DNA from: Frateuria_A sp035943815
Lineage (GTDB): Bacteria; Pseudomonadota; Gammaproteobacteria; Xanthomonadales; Rhodanobacteraceae
Length of the DNA stretch: 64,000 bases
Assembly: GCF_035943815.1 (NCBI RefSeq)
Contig: NZ_DASZBU010000015.1
Coordinates: 186,001-250,000, forward strand
Direction: 5' to 3'
Below, piece after piece: positions 53,994 through 61,643 of this stretch; the stretch's first letter is position 1; every line of letters begins with the position of its first letter. Below the pieces are notes generated by a model. It was not told where the DNA came from. It saw only the letters and a list, made by a program, of their open reading frames with translations, and did not search any database. The translations under genes and the position numbers were made by a program.

Positions 53994-54968
53994 TCAAGCT
54001 GACTCGATCACCTGCTGGATCCGCTGCGCCACCGCCGCATCCAGCCGCGGCAGCAGGTCCAGCGCGCCCAGGTTCTGTTCCAGCTGCTCGCGCTTGCTGG
54101 CGCCCAGCATCACCGTGGAAACGTGCGGGTTGAGCAGGCACCAGGCGATCGCCAGCTGCGCGAGGCTGGCGCCCAGGTCGGCGGCGATCGGCTGCAGTGC
54201 GCGCACCTTGCCGAGGCGTTCATCGCCCTGGCCCAGCACACCCTCGCGCAGCCACTCATAGCCGGGCTGGGCCAGCCGCGAGTCGGCCGGCACGCCCTGG
54301 TTGTACTTGCCGGTCAGCAGGCCGGACGCCAGCGGCGACCAGATCGTGGTGCCCATGCCGTAGGCCTCGTACAGCGGCGCGTACTCCACCTCCACCCGCT
54401 CGCGGTGCAGCAGGTTGTATTGGGGCTGCTCCATCGCCGGGGCATACAGATGGTTCTCGCGGGCGATCCGATGCGCCTCGTAGATCGCCTCGGCCGGCCA
54501 TTCGCTGGTGCCCCAGTAGAGCACCTTGCCCTGGCGGATCAGGGTGTCCATCGCGGCGACGGTTTCCTCGATCGGCGTATCCGGATCGGGGCGGTGGCAA
54601 AAGTACAGGTCCAGGTGGTCGACCCTCAGCCGCTCCAGCGCCTGGTGGCAGGCCTCCATGACGTGCTTGCGCGAGAGGCCCCGCTGGGTGGGCTTGGGAT
54701 CCTGCACGGCGCCAAAGAACACCTTGCTCGACACGCAGTAGCTGTCGCGCGGGAAGCGCAGGTCGGCCAGCACGTCGCCCATCACCCGCTCGGCCTCGCC
54801 CTGGTTGTAGGTCTCGGCATTGTCGAAAAAGTTGACGCCACGGTCGTGGGCCAGCGCCAGCAGTTCGCGCGCCTGCGAGCGCCCCACCTGCCGGCCGAAG
54901 GTCAACCATGCGCCGAAGGACAGCGCGGACAGTTGCAGGCCGGTGCGGCCTAGGCGGCGGTAGAGCAT
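53994..54968 (-). CDS. Aldo/keto reductase (KCNAB/YghZ-like)
   Basis: The product is 324 aa, NADPH-dependent TIM barrel. The catalytic tetrad is D49, Y54, K82 and H125. The start M-L-Y-R-R-L-G-R-T-G-L-Q and W-G-T-S-E-W are typical of the potassium-channel-beta-like group (YghZ reduces methylglyoxal in E. coli). It is convergent with the flavoenzyme operon and downstream of pgpA by 78 bp, so it may be read from the thiL-pgpA side. Confidence 0.92.
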   Translation of the reverse strand: MLYRRLGRTGLQLSALSFGAWLTFGRQVGRSQARELLALAHDRGVNFFDNAETYNQGEAERVMGDVLADLRFPRDSYCVSSKVFFGAVQDPKPTQRGLSRKHVMEACHQALERLRVDHLDLYFCHRPDPDTPIEETVAAMDTLIRQGKVLYWGTSEWPAEAIYEAHRIARENHLYAPAMEQPQYNLLHRERVEVEYAPLYEAYGMGTTIWSPLASGLLTGKYNQGVPADSRLAQPGYEWLREGVLGQGDERLGKVRALQPIAADLGASLAQLAIAWCLLNPHVSTVMLGASKREQLEQNLGALDLLPRLDAAVAQRIQQVIESA

Positions 54969-55046
54969 GGTGTTCTCCTCAGGGACCGATGCAACGGGTC
55001 CTCCAAGGATACGCAGCTCGCCTCAAGGTACGGCGAAATCCGGGCG

Positions 55047-55550
55047 CTACAGCCACCTCGCCACCAGCGCGAGCACCACGGCAGCGTAGGCCCCCGCCAC
55101 CACGTCATCGACCATCACGCCCAGGCCGCCCTTGAGATGGCGGTCCAGCCAGCCGATCGGCCAGGGCTTCCACACGTCGAACAGGCGGAACAGGCCGAAG
55201 CCGAGGGCGACTGCCCACCACGGTGCGGGCGCCAATAGCAGCGGCAACAGCGCGAGCCATTGGCCGACGAATTCATCCCAGACCAGGCTGCGGTGGTCGT
55301 CCACGGCCAGCGCGCGGCCGGCGACGTTGCAGGCCCACACGCCCAGAGCGAAGGCCAGCGCCAGCACGAGCGCGTAGAGCGGCAGCGGCAGCTCGCGCAG
55401 CAGCAGCCACGGCAGGATGGCCGCCGCCGAGCCGAAGGTGCCCTGGGCGACCGGCGCGAGCCCCGAGCCCAGCCCGCAGGCGATCCAGCCGGCTGGAGTG
55501 GCAAGCAATTGCCGGCGCTGCGCCGCGGTGAGTTTCTTCCTGTCGACCAT
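55047..55550 (-). CDS. pgpA: Phosphatidylglycerophosphatase A
   Basis: Membrane phosphatase that makes phosphatidylglycerol from PGP. The product is 167 aa (E. coli 172) from the ATG at 55550. Conserved G-S-G-L-A-P-V-A-Q-G-T-F-G-S near 28-41, F-R-L-F-D-V-W-K-P-W-P near 121-131 and M-V-D-D-V-V-A-G near 146-153. Follows thiL by 83 bp, the order thiL-pgpA being general in Proteobacteria. Confidence 0.94.
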   Translation of the reverse strand: MVDRKKLTAAQRRQLLATPAGWIACGLGSGLAPVAQGTFGSAAAILPWLLLRELPLPLYALVLALAFALGVWACNVAGRALAVDDHRSLVWDEFVGQWLALLPLLLAPAPWWAVALGFGLFRLFDVWKPWPIGWLDRHLKGGLGVMVDDVVAGAYAAVVLALVARWL

Positions 55551-55633
55551 CGTTGTCCGTGTGAAGGTGCCGGCGCGCGCGCGTTGGAGGCCGCACACGC
55601 TAGCGCGAGCGACCATGCTTGCCCAGTGCGGCT

Positions 55634-56593
55634 TCAGCCGGGAAAGTGGTCCCAGCCTCGCTGGTGCGGCACCGGCCCGATGCCGGCCAGACTCACGCCC
55701 TGCTCTTCGACCACGCGGCCGATGCGCGTGGCGCGGCAGCCGAGGTCGGCCAGGGTCACCTGCACCGCGGCGATATGCGCGGGCGGCACGGTGAAGCACA
55801 GCTCGTAATCGTCGCCACCAGACAGCGCGAACTTGCGCGCATCGGCCTCGCCGAACACCGCGCACAGTGCCGCGGACAGGGGCAGCGCGCCGCGGTCGAC
55901 CTCCACGCCCACGCCGCTGGCCGCGCACACGTGGCCGAGGTCGGCGAGCAGGCCGTCGGAAACGTCGATGCAGGCATGCGCCAGCCCGCGCAGCGCCAGG
56001 CCCGCGCGCACGCGCGGGACGGGGCGATCCAGCCGGGCGCGCAAGCTGCGATGGGATTCGTCCGCCGGATCGAACGGCCGCCCCCCTTGCACCAGCCGCA
56101 GACCGCCGGCGGCGTCGCCGAGCGTGCCGGTGACGAACACGGCATCGCCCACGCACGCGCCGGAACGGGTCAGCGCCTGTCCCGGCGGCACGAAGCCATG
56201 CACGGCGACGCTGAGGCAGAACGGTCCGCGCGTGGTGTCGCCGCCCACCAACGCCACGCCGTGTTGCCGCGCCAGCTGCGCGAAGCCCTCGGCCACGCCA
56301 TCCACGCGCGCCGCGTCGGCGTGGGGCAAGGTCAGCGCGAGCAGCGCCCACGCCGGAAGGGCGCCCATCGCAGCCAGGTCAGAGAGATTCACCGCCAGCG
56401 CCTTCCAGCCGACGTCGGCCGGCGCGGTGCTCAAGGGGAAATGCACGCCCTCGACCAGCGTGTCGATCGCCACCGCCAGCTCCTGCCCGGGCGGCACGGC
56501 CAGCAAGGCCGCGTCGTCGCCGATGCCCAGCCGCACGTCCCCGCGCGGCTGCGCGGTGCGTTCGCGGATGCGGTCGATCAGGCGGAATTCCAT
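55634..56593 (-). CDS. thiL: Thiamine-monophosphate kinase
   Basis: Phosphorylates ThMP to the cofactor ThDP. The product is 319 aa (E. coli 325). PurM-like fold; G-I-G-D-D-A-A (23-29) binds metal and ATP, with the usual V-G-G-D-T-T-R-G and S-G-G-D-D-Y-E-L motifs. The ATG at 56593 gives M-E-F-R-L-I-D as in relatives. In most relatives it follows nusB directly; here a divergently oriented NTF2-like gene is inserted between them. Confidence 0.95.
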   Translation of the reverse strand: MEFRLIDRIRERTAQPRGDVRLGIGDDAALLAVPPGQELAVAIDTLVEGVHFPLSTAPADVGWKALAVNLSDLAAMGALPAWALLALTLPHADAARVDGVAEGFAQLARQHGVALVGGDTTRGPFCLSVAVHGFVPPGQALTRSGACVGDAVFVTGTLGDAAGGLRLVQGGRPFDPADESHRSLRARLDRPVPRVRAGLALRGLAHACIDVSDGLLADLGHVCAASGVGVEVDRGALPLSAALCAVFGEADARKFALSGGDDYELCFTVPPAHIAAVQVTLADLGCRATRIGRVVEEQGVSLAGIGPVPHQRGWDHFPG

Positions 56594-56727
56594 GGCGCGC
56601 CTCGCAGGGGAGCATGCAAGCAGAGCATCACGTGCCGCCCGAAGGCAAGCCGCATGCATGTCGAACGGCACGGCGCACCCCGGCCGCGCGCTGGCAGAAT
56701 CGGCCCGAAACCCACCGGGAGAAGCCC

Positions 56728-57219
56728 ATGCGCCACGTCCTGTCCTGTTCCATCCCCGCATCCCCTGCCTTGCACCGGCTGCGCCTGTCCCTGCTGGCGG
56801 GCGTCGTGCTGGCCATCGGCGCCGCACCGGCCATGGCGGCGGACAAGGCCGGCGATGCCGCCGTGCTCGCGCCCGTGCATGCTTTCTTCGACGGCATGGC
56901 CCGTTACGACCAGGCAGCCATGCGCGCCCAGGTCCTGCCGGACGGCACGGCCACGCTGATGCGCCACGGCAAGCCTGTGCAGCTCACGCTCGGCGCGTTC
57001 GTCGACCACGTAAAGCCCGGCAAGGAGCGCATCGAGGAGCGCATCGGCACGCCGCAGGTGCTCATCGACCACGAACTGGCGGTGGTGTGGGCGCCCTACA
57101 GCTTCCTGCTGGACGGCAAGCCGCACCATTGCGGCACCGACGTGTTCAACCTGGTACAGGTGGATGGGCAATGGCGCATAGCCGCCATCGCGGACAACAG
57201 CCGCGACTGTGGCGCGTAG
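56728..57219 (+). CDS. Secreted NTF2-like (SnoaL/DUF4440) protein
   Basis: The product is 163 aa from the ATG at 56728, which has GGGAGAAG 5 bases upstream. An N-terminal signal region with a hydrophobic stretch (about 18-36) ends A-P-A-M-A-A. The mature ~125 residues fit the cone-shaped NTF2 fold (V-H-A-F-F-D-G-M-A-R-Y-D-Q-A-A-M near 48-63; W-R-I-A-A-I-A-D-N near the end). C-terminal half has two cysteines that could pair. It is on the strand opposite to its neighbours, between nusB and thiL, suggesting a later insertion in this lineage. The function is unknown. Confidence 0.85.
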   Translation: MRHVLSCSIPASPALHRLRLSLLAGVVLAIGAAPAMAADKAGDAAVLAPVHAFFDGMARYDQAAMRAQVLPDGTATLMRHGKPVQLTLGAFVDHVKPGKERIEERIGTPQVLIDHELAVVWAPYSFLLDGKPHHCGTDVFNLVQVDGQWRIAAIADNSRDCGA

Positions 57220-57254
57220 TGCCCCCCCCTGCTGCACGGGGGAAGGAGCGAGGA

Positions 57255-57704
57255 TCAGCGCGCGCCCTTCTCGGCCGCGCGCAGTTCGCCGGCCAGCTTG
57301 TCCAGCACGCCGTTGACGTAGCTGTGGCCGTGCTCGGCGCCGAAGCGCTTGGTGACCTCGATCGCCTCGTTGAGGATCACGCGGTAAGGCACGTCCAGGC
57401 GGTACTTGAGTTCGTAGGCGGCCAGGCGCAACGCGGCGCGTTCGATCGGATCGATCTGGGACACTTCACGGTCGACGTAGGGCTTGAGCGCGGCATCCAG
57501 TTCATCGACGTGGCGCTCCACGCCGTGCAGCAGGTCCTCGAAGTACTCCAGGTCCGCCACTTCCATGTCCTGCTCGTGGCGGAACTGCTCGATCACGGCC
57601 TTCATGTGGCTGCCGGAGATCTGCCAGGCGTACAGCGCCTGCAGCGCGCGGCGGCGGGCGCGCGAGCGGGCGGCCAGGTCGATGCCTTGCGGTGCCGGGC
57701 TCAT
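57255..57704 (-). CDS. nusB: Transcription antitermination factor NusB
   Basis: RNA-binding helical protein of the rRNA antitermination complex (with NusE/S10, NusA, NusG, SuhB). The product is 149 aa (E. coli 139). A-R-R-R-A-L-Q-A-L-Y-A-W near 15-26 and V-I-L-N-E-A-I-E-V-T-K-R-F-G near 109-122 are family motifs. The ATG overlaps the ribH stop (TGATG), so the two are coupled as in most Proteobacteria. Confidence 0.95.
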   Translation of the reverse strand: MSPAPQGIDLAARSRARRRALQALYAWQISGSHMKAVIEQFRHEQDMEVADLEYFEDLLHGVERHVDELDAALKPYVDREVSQIDPIERAALRLAAYELKYRLDVPYRVILNEAIEVTKRFGAEHGHSYVNGVLDKLAGELRAAEKGAR

Positions 57705-58165
57705 CACAGCTTCCCGTACAGGTTGGCCATCTCCAGCGCGGCCAGTGCGGCGTCGGCGCCCTTGTTGCCGGCCTTGGTGCCGGCCCGCTCGATCGCCTGT
57801 TCGATGCTGTTGGTGGTGAGCACGCCGAAGGCCACCGGCACGCCGGAGCCGTACGCCGCCTGCGCCAAGCCCTTGGCGCACTCGCCGGCGACGTAGTCGA
57901 AATGCGGGGTGGCGCCGCGGATCACCGCGCCCAGCGCGATCACCGCCGCGTAGCTGCCGGAGTTGGCGAGCTTGTGCGCGGCCAGCGCGATTTCCCAGGC
58001 ACCAGGTACGCGGACCAGATCGATCGCCTCGTCCCTGACGCCATGGCGCACCAGCGCGTCGCGTGCGCCGGCCACCAGCGGCTCGACGACGAAGCCGTTG
58101 AAGCGGCCGGCGACGATGGCGAAGCGGCCAGTGGGCGTGGCGAAGTCGCCTTCGATGATGTTCAT
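57704..58165 (-). CDS. ribH: 6,7-dimethyl-8-ribityllumazine synthase
   Basis: Condenses the RibB and RibD pathway products to lumazine, the penultimate step of riboflavin synthesis. The product is 153 aa (E. coli 156). Catalytic H88 in G-A-T-P-H-F-D-Y, the R-V-P-G-A-W-E-I loop and the C-terminal half N-K-G-A-D-A-A are present. The ATG at 58165 opens with M-N-I-I-E-G. ldcA lies upstream where ribBX would be expected. Confidence 0.96.
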   Translation of the reverse strand: MNIIEGDFATPTGRFAIVAGRFNGFVVEPLVAGARDALVRHGVRDEAIDLVRVPGAWEIALAAHKLANSGSYAAVIALGAVIRGATPHFDYVAGECAKGLAQAAYGSGVPVAFGVLTTNSIEQAIERAGTKAGNKGADAALAALEMANLYGKL

Positions 58166-58245
58166 TGACGATCCTTGGGATGAGCGGGAGCCCTTCGCGG
58201 GCCGGGTATTTTACGGATTTGCGCCGCGGGCTGCCGACGCCGCCC

Positions 58246-59178
58246 CTAGGCGCACGGCGGTGGGGAAAGGTGCGGATAGCCGGTGCACGCCAGGCGCGCC
58301 TCGCCGTCGCCCACCTGCAACCGCGCCTGCGCGCCGAACGGCAGCGTGAGCTGGCGCGCGGCGTGGCCGTGCGGCAGACCGTGGATCACGGGGACGCCGG
58401 CGACCTGCGCCAGCTGCGCGAACGTCGCCTTCAGGTCGTAGCCGTTGTCGCGCGGACCCGGGCGGCATTCGTGGAAATCACCCAGCACCAGCGCCCGTTG
58501 CCGGCCGAGCACGCCGGACAGGTGCAATTGATAGAACAGCCGCTCGATGCGGAACGGCGGCTCGCCCAGGTCTTCGACGAACAGGATGCCGCCCTCGATC
58601 CGCGGGAAATAAGGCGTGCCCAGCAGGCTGCACAGCACCGCCAGGTTGCCGCCCCACAGCGTGCCGTGCACGTCCACCTCCGCCTGGCCCGCGCCGGGCC
58701 AGGCGGCCTCGCAGGAATCGGCGGCAAGGGTCTTCCAGAAGTGCTCCCAGGTGAACAGCGGCGCGGGCTCGGCGCCAAGGTCCGCCAGCAGCGGGCCGGC
58801 GAAGCTGCACACGCCGCTTCGCGCGTACAGCGCGAGCTGCAGCGCGGTGAAATCGCTATGGCCGACCAGCGCGAGGCCGGAGCCGGCCAGGCGTTCGCCC
58901 AGGGCGCCGTAGTCGAGCTGGCCGAGGATGCGCGCGGCGCCGTAGCCGCCGCGGGTGACCAGGGCGACGTCGGGCAACGCGTCGAGCGTGGCGAGCGCGT
59001 TGATGTCGCCCGCGCGCTCGGCGTCGCTGCCGGCGAAGCGCAACTGCGCGCGCTCCAGCACCTCCAGCCCCTCGACGGTGCAACCGGCCTCGCGCAGGCG
59101 CGCCACGCCTCGCGCCATGACGGCGGGGTCGTGGGCGTAGCCGGAGGGGGCGATCAGGCGGATGCGGGCGTGGGGCAT
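58246..59178 (-). CDS. ldcA: LD-carboxypeptidase (peptidase family S66)
   Basis: Removes the terminal D-Ala from tetrapeptides in peptidoglycan recycling (cytoplasm). The product is 310 aa (E. coli LdcA 304). The nucleophile is S108 in V-G-H-S-D-F; the Glu and His of the S66 triad should be in V-E-D-L-G-E and in G-L-P-H-G-H near the C-terminus. It is placed inside the riboflavin gene run, 80 bp upstream of ribH and 176 bp downstream of ribBX, with a large inverted repeat on its upstream side. S66 also includes MccF-type immunity proteins, but LdcA is more likely. Confidence 0.9.
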   Translation of the reverse strand: MPHARIRLIAPSGYAHDPAVMARGVARLREAGCTVEGLEVLERAQLRFAGSDAERAGDINALATLDALPDVALVTRGGYGAARILGQLDYGALGERLAGSGLALVGHSDFTALQLALYARSGVCSFAGPLLADLGAEPAPLFTWEHFWKTLAADSCEAAWPGAGQAEVDVHGTLWGGNLAVLCSLLGTPYFPRIEGGILFVEDLGEPPFRIERLFYQLHLSGVLGRQRALVLGDFHECRPGPRDNGYDLKATFAQLAQVAGVPVIHGLPHGHAARQLTLPFGAQARLQVGDGEARLACTGYPHLSPPPCA

Positions 59179-59233
59179 GGGCGTGGTGGCGGTGGGATGC
59201 GGGTGATCCTAAGGCATGTGAGGTTTCGGGCGC

Positions 59234-59326
59234 CCCTTCGACTTCGGCCTGCGGCCTACGCTCAGGGTGAACGGTCCAAGAAAACCCGTTCGCCCTGAGC
59301 GTAGGCCGCAGGCCGGAGTCGAAGGG
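59234..59326. repeat. Long inverted repeat, 40-bp arms
   Basis: Arms 59234-59273 and 59287-59326 are complementary at 38 of 40 positions, with a 13-base spacer. The sequence type (CCCTTCGAC...CGGCCTGCGGCCTACGCTCAGGG) is non-coding, between ldcA and ribBX. It looks like a dispersed intergenic element and could form a very stable hairpin in the transcript, perhaps lowering read-through from ribBX to ldcA-ribH-nusB. Confidence 0.85.
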
Positions 59327-59354
59327 CCGCGCACTCGGCCCATGGGCCGCAGGC

Positions 59355-60446
59355 TCACACGTACTCGACCACTTCCAGGTCGAAGCCGGCCAGGCCCACC
59401 AGCTTGCGCGGCGTGCCAAGGACGCGCAGCTTGTGCACGCCCAGGTCGGTGAGGATCTGCGCACCCAGGCCGAGCTGGCGCCATTCCTGCTGCTGCGCAT
59501 CCTCGGGCGCGAGCGTCGCCGGCTGGCGCTTGAGCCGCGCCAGCAGCGCTTCGGCGGTGTCCTCGCCCGAAAGCACCAGCAGCACGCCGCGGCCTTCGTC
59601 GGCGATGCGGCGCAGTGCGCTGGTGACGGTCAGCCCCAGGTCGTCGCGCGTCAGGTGGAGCACGTCGGAGAGCGTGTTGCGCACGTGCACGCGGGTGAGC
59701 ACCGGCGCGCCGTCGTCGACCGCGCCGCGGATGAGTGCGTAGTGCAGGCCGTGGCGAATGGCGTCGCGCCAGGCGACCAGGCGGAACGGGCCGAATTCGG
59801 TCTGCACGTCCTCTTCGTGCACGCGCTCGATTGTCTTCTCCGTTTCCAGGCGATAGCGGATCAGGTCCGCGATGGTGCCGATCTTCAGGCCATGCCTGGC
59901 GGCAAAGACCTCCAGTTCCGGGCGGCGCGCCATCGAGCCGTCCTCGTGCAGGATCTCGATCAGCACGGCGGCGGGCTCCAGTCCCGCCAGCGCGGCCAGG
60001 TCGCAGCCAGCTTCGGTATGGCCGGCGCGGGTAAGCACGCCGCCGGGCTGTGCGGTGAGCGGGAACACATGGCCGGGCTGCGAGAGATCCTGCGGCTTCG
60101 CGTCGGACTTGACCGCCACCTGGATGGTGCGCGCGCGGTCGTGCGCCGAGATGCCGGTGGTGACGCCCTCGGCCGCCTCGATCGAGACGGTGAAGTTGGT
60201 GTGGTAGGGCGAGGTGTTGTCGCTGACCATGGGCCTGAGGCCCAGTTGGCGCGTGCGCTGCTCGGTGAGGGTCAGGCACAGCAGGCCGCGCGCCTCGCGC
60301 ACCATGAAGTTGACGTCCTCCGGCCGCACCATCTGCGCGGCCATCACGATGTCGCCCTCGTTCTCGCGGTCTTCGTCGTCGAGGATCACGACCATGCGGC
60401 CGGCGCGGAGGTCTTCGAGAATATCGGGGATGGTGTTGAAAGGCAT
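59355..60446 (-). CDS. ribBX: 3,4-dihydroxy-2-butanone 4-phosphate synthase with degenerate GTP cyclohydrolase II domain (RibBX type)
   Basis: The product is 363 aa from the ATG at 60446. The RibB domain (1 to about 205) is complete: D-D-E-D-R-E-N-E-G-D (23-32) and H-T-E-A-G-C-D (143-149) supply the metal and acid residues. The C-terminal part (about 212-360) aligns with GTP cyclohydrolase II (A-L-R-R-I-A-D-E-G-R-G near 277-287), but the zinc cysteines of E-C-L-T-G-D...R-C-D-C-G are absent (N-T-L-S-D...T-R-D-D-L instead, 257-270), and R-Q-E-G-R-G is missing. So the cell needs another RibA. Such RibBX hybrids are known from Proteobacteria; the role of the second domain is not settled. Confidence 0.93.
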   Translation of the reverse strand: MPFNTIPDILEDLRAGRMVVILDDEDRENEGDIVMAAQMVRPEDVNFMVREARGLLCLTLTEQRTRQLGLRPMVSDNTSPYHTNFTVSIEAAEGVTTGISAHDRARTIQVAVKSDAKPQDLSQPGHVFPLTAQPGGVLTRAGHTEAGCDLAALAGLEPAAVLIEILHEDGSMARRPELEVFAARHGLKIGTIADLIRYRLETEKTIERVHEEDVQTEFGPFRLVAWRDAIRHGLHYALIRGAVDDGAPVLTRVHVRNTLSDVLHLTRDDLGLTVTSALRRIADEGRGVLLVLSGEDTAEALLARLKRQPATLAPEDAQQQEWRQLGLGAQILTDLGVHKLRVLGTPRKLVGLAGFDLEVVEYV

Positions 60447-60478
60447 GGAAGGATTCCGGGTGGTTCGCTGCTTGCCTG

Positions 60479-60508
60479 GCGTCATTCCCGCGAAAGCGGG
60501 AATGACGC
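60479..60508. repeat. Short palindromic dispersed repeat
   Basis: A perfect 13-bp stem GCGTCATTCCCGC (60479-60491) with its complement at 60496-60508 and a GAAA loop, between ribE and ribBX. A related but longer and imperfect form lies at 62818-62896. This CATTCCCGCGAAA-type repeat is common between genes in xanthomonads. Confidence 0.8.
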
Positions 60509-60587
60509 GGAGGCGTATGGAGCGGATGGGTGGTGTGAAGCGGGTCGATGGGCCGACGAGCAGTCGGGCATCGCACGCCCGCTTCGG

Positions 60588-61229
60588 TCAGGCGAAGCCG
60601 TGCTGCTTGAGAAAGGCCTCGTCCAGCCGCGGCGCCTGGCCGCTGCCGATCAGCCGTTCGACGTAGCGCGCGATCACGTCCACTTCGATGTTCACCGCGT
60701 CCCCGGCACGCTTGGCGTGGAAGGCCGTGTGTTCGACCGTGTGCGGGATCAGGTTCACGCCGAAGCGCGTGCCGGCCACCTCGTTGACGGTAAGACTGGT
60801 GCCGTCGACGCAGATCGAGCCCTTGGCGGCGATGTAGCGGGCGAGGTTCGCCGGCACCTCGAAGGTCCAGCGCTGCGAGCGCGCGTCGGGCGTCGCCGAG
60901 ACGACCCTGCCCACGCCGTCGACGTGGCCGGAGACCAGGTGCCCGCCAAGCCGGTCGGCCAGGCGCAGCGCCTTCTCCAGGTTGACCGGGTCACCGGCCG
61001 CGAGCTGCCCCAGCGTGGTGAGCGAGAGCGTCTCGTTGGAGACGTCGGCGGCGAAGCCGCGTGCCTCCAGGGCGACCGCGGTCAGGCACACGCCCGACAC
61101 GGCGATGGAGTCGCCCAGCTGCACGTCGGCAAGGTCGAGGCCGGCGGTATCGACGTGCAGGCGCACATCACCGCCGCGGGGTTCGAGCCGCGCGATGCGG
61201 CCCACCGTTTGAATGATGCCGGTGAACAT
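60588..61229 (-). CDS. ribE: Riboflavin synthase alpha chain
   Basis: Dismutates two lumazine molecules to riboflavin. The product is 213 aa (E. coli RibC 213). Two lumazine-binding repeats: the first begins M-F-T-G-I-I-Q-T-V-G, with S-G-V-C-L-T near 45-50; the second begins H-L-V-S-G-H-V-D-G-V-G near 96-106, with D-G-T-S-L-T-V-N near 141-148. The ATG at 61229 overlaps the stop of a 17-codon leader frame (TGATG). Its ribosome binding site GGGAGG sits in a hairpin, downstream of the FMN riboswitch. Confidence 0.96.
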   Translation of the reverse strand: MFTGIIQTVGRIARLEPRGGDVRLHVDTAGLDLADVQLGDSIAVSGVCLTAVALEARGFAADVSNETLSLTTLGQLAAGDPVNLEKALRLADRLGGHLVSGHVDGVGRVVSATPDARSQRWTFEVPANLARYIAAKGSICVDGTSLTVNEVAGTRFGVNLIPHTVEHTAFHAKRAGDAVNIEVDVIARYVERLIGSGQAPRLDEAFLKQHGFA

Positions 61230-61282
61230 CAGCGCGCCTCCCGGCGGGAGGCCACGCACAAGTCGAAAACGATGCTGGTCAT
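61229..61282 (-). CDS. Candidate 17-aa leader ORF upstream of ribE
   Basis: ATG at 61282, product M-T-S-I-V-F-D-L-C-V-A-S-R-R-E-A-R, stop TGA sharing its A with the ribE ATG. GGAG lies 8 bases before the ATG. Translation of the frame would run through the hairpin GCCTCCC-GCC-GGGAGGC (61238-61254) that holds the ribE ribosome binding site, so it could open it (translational coupling). This is inferred from layout only; no protein evidence exists. Confidence 0.45.
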   Translation of the reverse strand: MTSIVFDLCVASRREAR

Positions 61283-61363
61283 GAAACGTTCTCCGCAGGA
61301 AAGCGAGCGAGAACGCCCCAAGGCATGAGGCCGACGCGCGGCGCAGGGCCACGCATCCGACCG

Positions 61364-61522
61364 TCTTCTTTCATCCGGACTGTGAGGATGCCGTTTCGCA
61401 TCCAACCGTCGGCTCCGGCATCGGACCGGATCTGCTGACCTTCCGCGGAAAGCGGAAGCGCTCGCGGGCTCGTTCCTTAAGGGAACCTACCGCCGGTGGG
61501 GAATTTCGCCCCGCCCTGAAGA
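61364..61522 (-). promoter_or_regulatory. FMN riboswitch (RFN element)
   Basis: On the minus strand the conserved RFN blocks appear in order: AGGGCGGGGCGAAATTCCCC and ACCGGCGGTA at the 5' side, GAGCCCGCGAGCG in the middle, then GTCAGCAGATCCGGT, GCCGGAGCCGACGGTT, and AGTCCGGATGAAAGAAGA at the 3' side. FMN binding would lower expression of ribE and genes after it. It lies between ribD and ribE, so ribD and nrdR are outside its direct control. The sequestered ribE ribosome binding site at 61238-61254 suggests control of translation initiation. Confidence 0.95.
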
Positions 61523-61643
61523 CGTCGTGTGCCGGCAGGCCGGCCGGCGAAGTCTAGCACCGCGCCGGTGTGCCCAGGCGAAGCGCTGCGTTCCGCGGCA
61601 AGCCCCAGGCACTGCAACCGATCCTGCATATCCCCGGGTGCCG

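Noticed and set aside
59355..60446. Annotation as fully bifunctional RibBA
   Set aside because: The zinc-binding cysteines and the R-Q-E-G-R-G motif of GTP cyclohydrolase II are missing.
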